Assembly: GCF_015277875.1 (NCBI RefSeq)
Contig: NZ_CP063814.1
Coordinates: forward strand, 3,456,444-3,520,443
DNA length: 64,000 nt
Direction: 5' to 3'
From: Microbacterium luteum
GTDB lineage: Bacteria > Actinomycetota > Actinomycetes > Actinomycetales > Microbacteriaceae
Both the position numbers and the translations under genes were made by a program. Of this stretch, positions 9,867-18,918 are shown one piece after another; within the stretch, counting starts at the first letter, position 1, and every line of letters starts with the position of its first letter. Below the pieces are notes generated by a model. The model made no database searches and was not told the origin of the DNA. It was given only the letters and a program-made list of their open reading frames with translations.

Positions 9867-11068
9867 GGAGCCCCGCAGACGTTGAACGTCTTATCACCAC
9901 CCGCTACAAGTCGTCCTGGCGCGCCTGGCTCACACAATCCTCCCCTGAACAGATCACCTTCCCCCTCCAGCCACCCACCGCGTCAACCATCCCCGCACAA
10001 GAAGAGGCCGTCCGGACGTGGCTACATGCGTGGCGTGCCTGGCACGACCTGCACCCCGCTACCAGCCTGCGAACCGCGACCGTCCGCACGGCCGCTGGCG
10101 CTCAGGTCGTCTACACACACATCGACATCCCTGGGCCAACAGCGCTCGCTGGACTCGACCCCGCGACCGCTAACCACTGGCAGACCGCGATTTCCCGCTA
10201 CCCCCAACTGGCAGACCTCGACGTCTCCACCGACCAGCTGCGGCCGATCCTGCCCCGCATTGTCGACCTCGACGATTACGACTTCGAACTGCTCCTGCGC
10301 GTCGTGGAATGGTTCCGCAACAACCCCGCATCCGGGCTCACCGCCCGCCAAGTCCCTGTCACAGGTCTCCACACCAAGTGGCTGGGACGGCACAAGGCGA
10401 TCGTCATCTGCCTGCTTCGAACCGACATCCCCAACCGGGTGGCTGATCTTGGCGCAGAAGCCGTCGACCCTGAACTCGACATCAACGACCTCGATCTACT
10501 CGGACTGCGGCGACTGCCGAACCACGTCGACGTCATCCTCGCCGACCCCGCCGACCGCCGACTCGTGGGCGGCATCCGCCAACTCCGAGCACCCGTCGAA
10601 GAAGTCGCCGGCCTCCCCCTCACCCCCGATGACGTCCTGATCATCGAGAACAAGGAGGCCGCGACGCCAATAGAGGACCGAGCAGGGCTTGTAGTGATTC
10701 ATTCGCTTGGCAACTTTCTCGACGTGCTCGACGCGCTCCCATGGCTGCGGTCCGCACGCACCTGGTACTGGGGAGACCTCGATCGAGCCGGGATCACACT
10801 GCTGTCGCGTGCCCGGGCTAGGGTGCCCGAGATCGCCTCCCTACTCATGCACGCCGACACTGTCCGGGAGTTCGAACCACTCGCGAACGCCGACCCGAGC
10901 GGTCGCGTAGACCCACCCGAACCAGTCCTCACGCAAGATGAACGTGCCGCGCTGGAATATCTCGACGCTGGACAGCCGCCGCTCCGCCTCGAACAAGAAC
11001 GCATTCCATGGCACACAGCGCAAACCACCATCAACCTGGCGATCGACCAGGCCGCTGTCCTCGATTAG
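9863..11068 (+). CDS. jetD: Wadjet nuclease subunit JetD (DUF3322/DUF2220, toprim)
   Basis: A 401-aa protein related to topoisomerase VI A subunits; in Wadjet it cuts the captured plasmid. The N-terminal half (RSPADVERLITTRYKSSWRAW...) is the DUF3322 arm. The C-terminal half carries the toprim acids: Glu in VLIIENKEA (near residue 258) and the Asp pair in WYWGDLDRAG (near residue 305). The GTG start at 9863 overlaps the jetC stop (GTGA), so jetC and jetD are coupled. This is the last gene of the locus. Confidence 0.92.
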   Translation: MRSPADVERLITTRYKSSWRAWLTQSSPEQITFPLQPPTASTIPAQEEAVRTWLHAWRAWHDLHPATSLRTATVRTAAGAQVVYTHIDIPGPTALAGLDPATANHWQTAISRYPQLADLDVSTDQLRPILPRIVDLDDYDFELLLRVVEWFRNNPASGLTARQVPVTGLHTKWLGRHKAIVICLLRTDIPNRVADLGAEAVDPELDINDLDLLGLRRLPNHVDVILADPADRRLVGGIRQLRAPVEEVAGLPLTPDDVLIIENKEAATPIEDRAGLVVIHSLGNFLDVLDALPWLRSARTWYWGDLDRAGITLLSRARARVPEIASLLMHADTVREFEPLANADPSGRVDPPEPVLTQDERAALEYLDAGQPPLRLEQERIPWHTAQTTINLAIDQAAVLD

Positions 11069-11196
11069 CGCTCGTGTGGCACCATCCCAGACCACCTCGA
11101 GGACACCCCGACGTGGACGGGCTCTGATCCCCGATGCCGTGGACACCGCGTCATCGGCATGACAGACTGCTCTGTTCTGCTGGAAGGGGAACCACC

Positions 11197-11658
11197 GTGC
11201 CGCACACAGACGACCACACCGACTGGGAACAGATCATCCGCGACATGATCGCGCGGAGCAGCGAATCCGCACCTACCGAGCCAGGCGTGTACCGGATGCC
11301 GTGCGGGAACTGCTACGTCGACTTCTTCCGCACCTCGGACGGCACCGAAAGTTGGCTCGTCCCCGGCGACGAGCGCAGCTACACTCGCGACACTGTCGCC
11401 ATCGACCGGCACGGCGACCACCCGTGGGAGCGGATGTACACCCTCGGCCACGCCGCCGCCGAGATCCGACGCCGCGCGACCGCCGACGATACGCCCGTCG
11501 AGGTGCTGGTCGAGCAGCTGGCGGCGATCGCCGCGGTGGAGGACGCGGCCGAGGCGGAGGAGATCGCCCGCATCGCCCGGGAACGTCCCGCCGACAGCCC
11601 GGACGTCCCGCTCGCCGATGTCGCTCGGAAGTTCGGGATCGATCTCGACGAGCTCTAG
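11197..11658 (+). CDS. hypothetical protein in the Tn7-like cargo
   Basis: A 153-aa acidic protein I do not recognise. I chose the GTG at 11197 because a good ribosome binding site (GGAAGGGGA, about 11182-11190) precedes it; the frame is open further upstream to an ATG at 11134 but without such a site. The N-terminal part has a short Cys pair (PCGNCYVDF) and the C-terminal half is Ala/Glu-rich and probably helical (VEVLVEQLAAIAAVEDAAEAEE). No membrane segment. It follows jetD by 128 bp on the same strand and precedes the metallophosphoesterase remnant by 80 bp. Confidence 0.6.
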   Translation: MPHTDDHTDWEQIIRDMIARSSESAPTEPGVYRMPCGNCYVDFFRTSDGTESWLVPGDERSYTRDTVAIDRHGDHPWERMYTLGHAAAEIRRRATADDTPVEVLVEQLAAIAAVEDAAEAEEIARIARERPADSPDVPLADVARKFGIDLDEL

Positions 11659-11738
11659 CGATACCTGTCGTCGCCTACTGGCACGCTAGAGACACCAGAT
11701 CATGCGAGACACCGATCACCTGCGAGAGGGGCGTCGTC

Positions 11739-12531
11739 GTGAACCTGTATCCGCGGTTCGACTTCGACCAGGTCGACTTCGTCACCGCGGACACCCACTT
11801 CAGCCACGCGCGGATCAGCGAACTCGCGGATCGCCCGTTCGCAACGGTCGACGAGATGAACGCTGAACTCATCCGCCGCTGGAACGAAACGGTCAGTCCG
11901 ACAGAGGTGGTGCTCCACCTCGGAGATGTCGCGCTCGGCCCGATCGAGGAATCGATCGGTATCACCGCGCAACTGCACGGCCGCCGATTCCTGGTCCCCG
12001 GAAACCACGACCGGGTGTCACCGGCGACGCAGTCGAAGAAGGCGATCGAACGGTTCGCGGCGCTCTACGAAGCGGCCGGTTGGACGATTCTGCCGGAGGT
12101 CATCGAAGGCACCCGACGCGGGTATCGGATCCTCGCTTCTCACTACCCATACAAGGGCGACTCGCAGGAGTCGGATCGGCACACCACCCATCGACCGCGC
12201 TGGGACGACGGGATCCCACTCCTACACCCACGCCCGCGACCACGGACCGAACGGGCACCAGTTCCACGTCGGCGTCGACGCCCACGGCTACACGCCCGTC
12301 CCCTTCACCGAAATCGACGCGTGGATCCGCGGCCTCCCAGACGCCGAACCATGGCTCGACATCGCAATCCGTGAGGCCCGCCAGACCATTACCGACCTCG
12401 ACGGCAGCGAAACCTCAAACTCCGACGCGCTGTTCTACACGATGGGCTACAACGAGCTACGGGTCGCGCTGGAAGAACTCCTCGGCGCGTTCGACTCCGC
12501 CCACCCCGACTCGCCCCCGGGGACTGTCTAG
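11739..12531 (+). pseudogene. calcineurin-like metallophosphoesterase, frameshifted
   Basis: The first frame, from a GTG at 11739, encodes metallophosphoesterase motifs in order: TADTHFSH, HLGDVAL, VPGNHD and ASHYPYKGD. Near 12222 the reading frame changes; the following frame continues as THARDHGPNGHQFHVGVDAHGYTPV and runs to the TAG at 12529-12531. Family members have LHGHTHARDHG at this place. The observed DNA reads as if eight bases coding for part of the GHTH metal-binding motif were lost, which gives exactly the seen shift. The gene therefore lacks two metal-site residues and is probably dead, unless the gap is a sequencing error. It overlaps the next, convergent gene by four bases. Confidence 0.75.
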
Positions 12532-12941
12532 GCGCGGGACTTCCGCGTCGGCGTATACCGCGTGGGCCCGAGTGTAAACAGTTCGCCTGCCGCGGGACCT
12601 GATCGGAGGGTACGCGGTTCCCGTCGGAAGCGGATCCATCCGCGACGCCGCCAGTGCACCATCGTCAGGTACCGCACCGACGCCGAAGACCACGCCTCCT
12701 GACGCTCCGCGGCGTCGGGGTCGTGGGCGGCGAGCTCCGCGAACACCTCACGGAAGGTCGGCGGCTGACCACGCTCGCGGGTGTGGCGGTGGATGAACCT
12801 CACGGCGCGGCGCGCCCACACCGGCGCTGTCTCATCAGCGGTGAGTTCAGTGAACAGCGGCACGAGGTGCGGTGCCGACCACGGCTTCTCGTACACTTCA
12901 CCGTCGTTCGACACCACCCTGCAGCTCCCCTCAGCGGTCAT
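12528..12941 (-). CDS. hypothetical protein, last gene of the tns operon
   Basis: A 137-aa basic, Trp/Arg-rich protein with no recognised domain. It contains two helical stretches (VWARRAVRFIHRHTRERG; PPTFREVFAELAAHDP) that could form a small winged-helix-like fold, but this is only a guess. Its start overlaps the end of the preceding 80-aa ORF by 11 bp and it lies on the same strand as tnsABC-tniQ, so it is probably co-transcribed with the transposition genes. Confidence 0.6.
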   Translation of the reverse strand: MTAEGSCRVVSNDGEVYEKPWSAPHLVPLFTELTADETAPVWARRAVRFIHRHTRERGQPPTFREVFAELAAHDPDAAERQEAWSSASVRYLTMVHWRRRGWIRFRREPRTLRSGPAAGELFTLGPTRYTPTRKSRA

Positions 12942-13173
12942 CCCAGATATACCGCCGCCGAGCCCAGCCAGGGGCGCGGGCGTCGTCAGAAGGATGATCC
13001 TCGCCAGGGGAGGATGTCAGTGTCTCGCGTGGGGCGGTCGGCGAGGATGTGCTCGGCAACGGCGCCGCATCGATGAGTGCTTGCAGTGCCGTGGTGTACT
13101 TCTCTCCGGTCGCCTTCATGCGTTCCCTGGCGGCTTGCTGCAGCCGACGGGAGGTTCGCTTCTCAGTTGTCAT
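12931..13173 (-). CDS. small hypothetical protein coupled to tniQ
   Basis: An 80-aa protein (MTTEKRTSRRLQQAARERM...) whose ATG overlaps the tniQ stop (ATGA at 13170-13173). The N-terminal half is strongly basic and helical; the C-terminal part is Pro/Ser/Asp-rich and probably disordered. The 4-bp overlap with tniQ and the continuation into the next ORF support that it is real. It is not similar to anything I know among the standard Tn7 proteins. Confidence 0.65.
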   Translation of the reverse strand: MTTEKRTSRRLQQAARERMKATGEKYTTALQALIDAAPLPSTSSPTAPRETLTSSPGEDHPSDDARAPGWARRRYIWDDR

Positions 13174-15260
13174 GACGTCCCTGCTTTCCCGCGGGGGCGG
13201 ACGGTGATGCCGGCGGCGTGCAGGTGCCGGTTGATGGTCATCTCGCTGCATCCGGCAAGGTGCGCGATCTGTGCCATAGTCCTCCCTTGCGTCTCATAGT
13301 GGTCGCGTAGCCAATCGGAATCGAGGGTGAAGGTGGGGGGTCGTCCGCGACGCGACTTGGTGCCCGTGTCGGCGAGGATGCGGCCCACGGTCTGCCGGGA
13401 CACGTTCACGTCCGCGGCGATCTCGTACGTCGACGCCCCCGCCGCATACGCCCGCGCTAACACATCGGGAGGCATCACGTCCGCGGCCGTTGATCGTGCT
13501 GGGCGGCTCCGCGCCCACGCCGCAGGCGCGTCCGGGACACCGTCCGAAGGCTCGGGTGTCCATGTGACGGGCTCATCGATGCCGTTGACGAGAAGGAAGT
13601 CCGCGGCGAGCTGGTCGAGTCCCGTCCGCACCGCTGACGGCAGTCCATCGGCGAAGCGGGCGACGGCCGGCGCGGTCACCCCTGCCTGATCCCACTCCGG
13701 CGGGATCGAATGGATCGGATTCCCCGACAGTGTCCGGTGCAGGAGCGCCCGGGCCAAACGCCATCGTCGTCCACCCCCAGCCGATACCCCCGCCACCCGG
13801 CACACCTCCTGCCACTGGGATTCGAGGAGGATCCCGCTGTAGTCGAGGGCGCGACGTCGGGCGTAGTCAACGGGCACGTCATGCGTATCGAGGAACGCGG
13901 CCAGCCGGAGGATCGCGTGCAGGGTGCCCACGTCATGAGAGCTGCGACCGAGGTCACGCATCACATGGGTCACCTGGCGGGCCGGCGCCTGCGGATCGAG
14001 CAATGCAAGAGCGGCGGAGTGTGTGAGCCTCGTGCCCGTGAACACCACCGCCGCCGCCAACGCCGACGCCACCACCTCACTGCCGACCCGTTGCGGCGCG
14101 TACCGGGTGATCCACTCGCCCCACAACTGTGCCGGTACCTTTCGCGCTCGTTCGACCGGGCTGACCCCTGACGGTGGTGCGGACTGCAGGAACACCGTCG
14201 GCCGGCGACGACGCCCCAGCGCGGCCGCGATCAGGGTCTGCAGTTGCGGCGTGTGCGCCGTGTACGACGAACTCTGAGCCAGCCGCCCCTGCAGCAGCGC
14301 GGCGACACTGCCCGGCTTCGCCAGTGCGGTGACGGCGAGGGTGGTGCCGACGGCGGCCCCGACGGCAGAATCCGGTCGTGCCCGTACTGCCGTCGTCCAA
14401 TCCTCGCTCGCCCTAAACAGCGCCACGAGCTCCTCACCAAGCGGACTGATGTCGAGGCGATCGCCGGCGGCAATCGCGTGCCGGGCGGTACGGGACAGCA
14501 ACCGAGTGTCTTCCAGCACCGCGACCGCCGGCTGCGGCGCCTCCGCATAGATCCCGAACCCTGCCCCGCCGGTGGAAACGATCCGCATCAACGCCCGCTG
14601 CGCATCCAGGACCGCCCGCGACACTGGAGTGCGGGTCGGGTCGGCCGTGAGGTCGGCCCGACACCGGTTCGCTTGCGGGCCCCGTCCCGGCCCTTGGACG
14701 GGATTGTGGCACCGGCCAGGAACGGGAACAAGCGCGAGCGGGTGGGCACGGTACCGGGCAGGACGATCACACACGGGGCACCGGTCCACGAGCAGGCGGC
14801 GGTGGCGAAAACAGGCGAACCCGAACGGGAACTGCCACGACATCCGCCACCGGCCACCCGAATCGACCAGGCACTCCGGGCAGTAGCGTCCCGCGGTCCC
14901 CGCCGCCGGGCATTGCGAACTGATCCGCCCCCGCCGGGTGTACCGGATCGCATGGTGCGCGAACCGCATTCTCGTCATCTCCTGGAACTGATCCGCCGGA
15001 ATGCCCGTCGACGCCTCGAGCCGCGACGCCTGCTCATCAGTCAGCGCGGTGGCCCAACTGTCCGCCATCCACGCGGTCGCCGACACCGCCACACCCTCCT
15101 GCTGCTCGATGAGGCCGAGCGCGCAGGCCATCTCGTTCATCGTCGCCCCATAGGTGGCCGCCATCTTCTCCAGCCAAGAGTCGAACGGCTCATCAGGCAG
15201 CGGCCGCACCCGAAACGGCAGCACCCGCACCTCATAGGAAATCGTCGACGTCGTGGTCAT
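13170..15260 (-). CDS. tniQ: TniQ/TnsD-family target-site selection protein
   Basis: A 696-aa TniQ-family protein that should recruit the transposase to its target. The N-terminal TniQ domain begins LPFRVRPLPDEPFDSWLEKMA and carries zinc-finger cysteines (YCPECLVD at about 125-132 and HRRLLVDRCPVCDRP at about 152-166). The C-terminus has two helix-turn-helix repeats (TYEIAADVNVSRQTVGRIL; TMAQIAHLAGCSEMTINRHL) that could bind a fixed attachment site, as TnsD does. Start and stop overlap the neighbours (tnsC upstream, 80-aa ORF downstream). It is the only TniQ gene of the element, so one targeting pathway is expected. Confidence 0.88.
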   Translation of the reverse strand: MTTTSTISYEVRVLPFRVRPLPDEPFDSWLEKMAATYGATMNEMACALGLIEQQEGVAVSATAWMADSWATALTDEQASRLEASTGIPADQFQEMTRMRFAHHAIRYTRRGRISSQCPAAGTAGRYCPECLVDSGGRWRMSWQFPFGFACFRHRRLLVDRCPVCDRPARYRAHPLALVPVPGRCHNPVQGPGRGPQANRCRADLTADPTRTPVSRAVLDAQRALMRIVSTGGAGFGIYAEAPQPAVAVLEDTRLLSRTARHAIAAGDRLDISPLGEELVALFRASEDWTTAVRARPDSAVGAAVGTTLAVTALAKPGSVAALLQGRLAQSSSYTAHTPQLQTLIAAALGRRRRPTVFLQSAPPSGVSPVERARKVPAQLWGEWITRYAPQRVGSEVVASALAAAVVFTGTRLTHSAALALLDPQAPARQVTHVMRDLGRSSHDVGTLHAILRLAAFLDTHDVPVDYARRRALDYSGILLESQWQEVCRVAGVSAGGGRRWRLARALLHRTLSGNPIHSIPPEWDQAGVTAPAVARFADGLPSAVRTGLDQLAADFLLVNGIDEPVTWTPEPSDGVPDAPAAWARSRPARSTAADVMPPDVLARAYAAGASTYEIAADVNVSRQTVGRILADTGTKSRRGRPPTFTLDSDWLRDHYETQGRTMAQIAHLAGCSEMTINRHLHAAGITVRPRGKAGTS

Positions 15261-16414
15261 GCGGCGGCCGCCTCGCCGTCCTGGTTCTTGCGGCGGCGTG
15301 CCTGGTGGTTTCGCAGCTGCTGATCCAGCTTCGCCTCAAGCTCGCGGCGCTCCGTCTCCGCGCCCTCATCGATGCGGATGTCGTCGAGCAGTTCCCGATC
15401 GATGACCTCCCGCCCTGTGCGGATCGCGCGGGACGCGCCGCGACGGATCAGGTCCATGAGGGATCCGATGTTGCCGGTGGTGCGGGCGAACAGGTACCGG
15501 GACAGGTCGACCAGCATCCCGGGGCGAGCACCGGTGAGGACGAGAGCTTGTTCGACGCCGAATAGCAGCCGGTCCCACTCCTCCCTGCCCCTCTTGTGGG
15601 TAAGCGTGAAGGGGCTGAGCCCGAGGACGGTCCATCGGCGGAAGGTCTGCGCCATCGCCGCCTCCCGGCCGGTCTCCCCTTCACCCACCAGGCCGCGGGC
15701 GCGGAGGGCGACGCCGGCGAACAAGAACGTCGCGTTGTATTCGTTTGCGAGCCACTTCAGCTGGTTGGCGACTTCGACCCCGTCGCGGGTGCGCATGTTC
15801 AAGAAGTGCAGGTCGTCAACGATCACCAGCCGGGTGTCATGCCGTTCGATGCACTCCGCCGCCGCCCGGGCCAGGTCCCGGCCGGCCATGGAGCGGTGCA
15901 GGATGCCGGCGGTGGCGGGGTGGGCGTAGAAGCCGAGGATCATCATGTGCAGGCCCTTGATCGTCAGCCGCCCCGTCAGCGTCACATGACACACCGGCAG
16001 GTGCCGCACGTCCCTGTCCGCGTCCAGCCATCCCCCGGCCTCCGCGATCCGCTGCTGGTGGAACACGCGGCCGAAGTTGTTCACCACGGTCGACTTCCCG
16101 AGCGCCGGCGGGGCGTCGATCGCTGCGGCTGACTTCACCCGGTCGGAGTCCTGCAGGTTGGAGTCGAGGATGTCCGCCAGCTGCAGTTCGATGTCCTCTA
16201 CCTGCCGTGTGCGCAGCAGGATGTTCGCGTGCCACACCCGCCGCTCCAAGTCGTAGACGACGCGATCGCGAGCAGGCAACGACTCCAGCTGGGCGCGCGA
16301 GAGCTCCTCAGGGCGAGCGCGGGGAGGCCGTTCGGCGAAGTCTGTCCAGCCCTCGTAGGTGGAGAGGCTCCGTTGGCGGGGCGGCTGCTGCGGGGCGCTC
16401 GTCGGGCTGGTCAT
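15257..16414 (-). CDS. tnsC: TnsC/TniB-family AAA+ transposition regulator
   Basis: A 385-aa AAA+ ATPase. Walker A is APPALGKSTVV (around residues 101-111) and Walker B is LVIVDDLHFLN (around 195-205). The family connects the target-bound TniQ to the transposase and forms filaments on DNA. The ATG at 16414 overlaps the tnsB stop by four bases. The C-terminus is very rich in charged residues and ends with a basic stretch (HQARRRKNQDG). Confidence 0.88.
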   Translation of the reverse strand: MTSPTSAPQQPPRQRSLSTYEGWTDFAERPPRARPEELSRAQLESLPARDRVVYDLERRVWHANILLRTRQVEDIELQLADILDSNLQDSDRVKSAAAIDAPPALGKSTVVNNFGRVFHQQRIAEAGGWLDADRDVRHLPVCHVTLTGRLTIKGLHMMILGFYAHPATAGILHRSMAGRDLARAAAECIERHDTRLVIVDDLHFLNMRTRDGVEVANQLKWLANEYNATFLFAGVALRARGLVGEGETGREAAMAQTFRRWTVLGLSPFTLTHKRGREEWDRLLFGVEQALVLTGARPGMLVDLSRYLFARTTGNIGSLMDLIRRGASRAIRTGREVIDRELLDDIRIDEGAETERRELEAKLDQQLRNHQARRRKNQDGEAAAA

Positions 16415-18564
16415 CGGAGCATCTCCATCGGTTCGAAGTGGTAGTCGCCGCGGATGGTGGGCTCGTCGATGTCGTCCTCGTCGTCATCATCACCGGTCTC
16501 GGGCGTGTCGACGCGTCGGCGCGGGTCGCGGACGGAGCCGGTGAGCTCGGTTCCGAGATCAGACGAGGCGGTCAGTTCCGCGTCGAGCATCCGTTGCACG
16601 GTGCGTAGCGACCACACCCCGTCCGGGTCCGGTTCCTTGTCGTTCAGCTGTGCGGCCATCCGGGCGCTCATCCGCCGCTCCGATGGCGTCAGACCACGGC
16701 CGGCGCCCCAGTCCTCCAGCAGCTGCGCGGCGACGTCGTCAACCTGGGAGGGGCGACCCTGCCGGATTGCGATCTTCTTCGCGTACTCCAACGCGTCCAG
16801 GCTGAACGGGGTGTCGAAGCTGCCCTTGTGCTCCCATTCGAGGGTGTGCCAGGTGTGGTCCTCGGGGTCGTGGAAGTAGATTCTGGTGAGGTCGTCGGGG
16901 TTGACGAAGAATGGCCACTCCGTACCCTTGTCGCGGTGGATCGACCGGGCCCGGTTGCGGTACTTCGCGACCGACTCGCCGGTGTAGCGGAGTTTGTGGA
17001 TCTCCACCCCGTAGTGGTTGAACTGCCGCTTCACCACCGGCAGCAGCTCCAGCAGCACGTTCCGGTCGGTGGGCAGACGCAGCTGTCCCGCGACAGCCAG
17101 GCCCTGTTCGTATCGTTGCGCGGGGCTGAGCTTTACCCCGGGCAGGTTTGGATCCTCCAACGAACTGTGGGGACGAAGGTGGTAGACGGTGGCTACCCAT
17201 TCCCGGATGATCTGCTCCAGCTGCGGCACCGTGTAGACGGCCTCTGCTTCGGGGTCCTCGCCGCGTCCGGCGACGTCCGCGCCCTTGTAGCCGGGCAGCT
17301 CTTGCAGCAGGTCGTCGAGGGTGCGGAAGAATCGTTCCACGGGGCTCTTGTCGGTGGGCTGGTAGATCCGGGCGGGTTGGATCGAGATCCCCAACCGGGC
17401 GCACCCGCTGGTGAGATGCTCCGACAGGTAGGCGGCGCCGTGGTCGACGACCAGCGTCTCCGGCAGGATGCCGGCGCGGGTGAACCGGGACACCTTCGTA
17501 CGGGTCGGGTCTACCAGCAGCGTGTCGGGCAGACCGTGGTACGGCCAGCGAGCGGACGTGCCCCAATCCGTGGGCGTATCAAACGGTTGCAGCGCCTCCA
17601 TCAGCACGCCGGCGACGTCGATCGATTTCGTCGAACCCGGCGTGAGCCGCAGTCCGAGGATGCACCGCGAGTACAGGTCCATCGCGATCGTGAGATCCGC
17701 TGACACCCATTTCCCGGTCACCGGGGCGACGGCGAACACGTTCAGCGGCGTGGTGTCCATCAGCACGTACTCGCCCGGCCGGACCGCCGACAACCGCCCG
17801 TAGGGTGCGGAGGGTCGGTTCGCGGTCGACCGTTTGCGTTTGGTGGGGCCGGTGAATGTGGCCCGGCCTCGATCCAGCTCAGCCAGCGCGTTGTACGCGC
17901 TCGCGCGCGAGGGGCGCTTCACTGTCCCCGGGCCGTGGACGCGCTCGGTGCGTGCATTGATCCGGTCGATGATGATCTTCTTGGAGACCTTCGCTTCGGG
18001 GGTCTGCTCATCCAGGACCGTCTGCGCGGTAGCGATCCACCGCGGGTCGAACCCGGTCAGCGCGTTTCCGGCTTGGGAGGACCGGTAGTCCATCAGGCCC
18101 GCCTCCCCGGACTCCCGGTACTGCGCCACCCAGCGGCGCACGGTCCGTTCGCCCTTCCCGAGTTCGGTCGCCTTCGCCGCAGTCCGCTGTCGCAGACTGT
18201 GCTGCGGGTGGTATTCCAGGCGCGGCTCACCCTCCCGCGGGATCTGCGGAGTGCCGGACTTGTATCCGGTGAGCACCTCGCGGACGTGGTCGGCGCGCTC
18301 CATGGTGCGTGCCTTCGCGGAGTCGGTAGCGTCCGCCCACAGCACCCCCAGCGGAGTAGCATCCCTTTCCCGCGTGTGGCCAGGGATGTGGGCCTTGCCG
18401 CCCTCGGCGGCGGGGCGCAGCACGTCGACCATCCGGAGTCGGCGGTGCCGGCCCGTGCGGTCGCGGATGATCACCGCCCCGTCAGCGATCTCCGCGACCG
18501 TGCACGCCTCCCCGTCGTAGACGAAGTCCATCCCAGGTCGCAGCATCCAGCTATCCATCATCAT
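16411..18564 (-). CDS. tnsB: TnsB/TniA-family DDE transposase
   Basis: The transposase that joins the 3' ends of the element to target DNA. From the ATG at 18564 it has 717 residues; this start has GAGAGG a few bases upstream, while the ORF is open to an ATG four codons earlier. The RNase H-fold acids are D270 (LMDTTPL), D374 (VVDHGAAY) and E410 (SPVERFF), with the usual D-35-E spacing. N-terminal helix-turn-helix regions (GERTVRRWVAQYRESGEAG) bind the transposon ends, and the acidic C-terminus is expected to contact TnsC. It follows the 103-aa ORF by 42 bp. Confidence 0.9.
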   Translation of the reverse strand: MMMDSWMLRPGMDFVYDGEACTVAEIADGAVIIRDRTGRHRRLRMVDVLRPAAEGGKAHIPGHTRERDATPLGVLWADATDSAKARTMERADHVREVLTGYKSGTPQIPREGEPRLEYHPQHSLRQRTAAKATELGKGERTVRRWVAQYRESGEAGLMDYRSSQAGNALTGFDPRWIATAQTVLDEQTPEAKVSKKIIIDRINARTERVHGPGTVKRPSRASAYNALAELDRGRATFTGPTKRKRSTANRPSAPYGRLSAVRPGEYVLMDTTPLNVFAVAPVTGKWVSADLTIAMDLYSRCILGLRLTPGSTKSIDVAGVLMEALQPFDTPTDWGTSARWPYHGLPDTLLVDPTRTKVSRFTRAGILPETLVVDHGAAYLSEHLTSGCARLGISIQPARIYQPTDKSPVERFFRTLDDLLQELPGYKGADVAGRGEDPEAEAVYTVPQLEQIIREWVATVYHLRPHSSLEDPNLPGVKLSPAQRYEQGLAVAGQLRLPTDRNVLLELLPVVKRQFNHYGVEIHKLRYTGESVAKYRNRARSIHRDKGTEWPFFVNPDDLTRIYFHDPEDHTWHTLEWEHKGSFDTPFSLDALEYAKKIAIRQGRPSQVDDVAAQLLEDWGAGRGLTPSERRMSARMAAQLNDKEPDPDGVWSLRTVQRMLDAELTASSDLGTELTGSVRDPRRRVDTPETGDDDDEDDIDEPTIRGDYHFEPMEMLR

Positions 18565-18606
18565 GCTTCCTCTCAAAGTGAGTAGTCGGGGATCGGGTGC
18601 CGGGAC

Positions 18607-18918
18607 TCAGGCCGTGTCACGGAGGGATGAGCCGCTCTCCGCCGTCACGCGAAGATGCCGCGCCGGTGGCTGCACGACGCGCGTACCGAGCACTTGCCGC
18701 AGGTACTCCTCAACGGCGCGCAGCAGCTGGGCTGCCGCTTCCTTGTCCGCTCTCGGTGACTGCGGGGGCACCGGCAGGGCCACGGGGATGCCCAGCGCCT
18801 CGCATGCTCGCGCCGTGTCGGCCTCGCGGTCGCGCTCCGATCTCGTCGACCGCTCCGGGCCAGCCTCCTCGAAGAGCAGGGAGGGAGTGCCAGGTCGAAG
18901 GTCGTCTCGTGCGCTCAT
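18607..18918 (-). CDS. hypothetical 103-aa protein between tnsA and tnsB
   Basis: A small protein (MSARDDLRPGTPSLLFEEA...) whose ATG overlaps the tnsA stop (ATGA, 18915-18918). The middle is an acidic/basic helix (PERSTRSERDREADTARACE) and the second half has another helix (KEAAAQLLRAVEEYLRQVLG). Canonical Tn7 has no gene between tnsA and tnsB, so this is a lineage-specific addition. Position suggests it may bridge or regulate the TnsA-TnsB transposase, which is inference only. Confidence 0.65.
   Translation of the reverse strand: MSARDDLRPGTPSLLFEEAGPERSTRSERDREADTARACEALGIPVALPVPPQSPRADKEAAAQLLRAVEEYLRQVLGTRVVQPPARHLRVTAESGSSLRDTA

Noticed and set aside
11069..12527. left end of the Tn7-like element close to the tns operon
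   Set aside because: I looked for AT-rich sequence and TAGTGA-type repeats in the gaps at 11069-11196, 11659-11738 and also 2443-2663, and found none.
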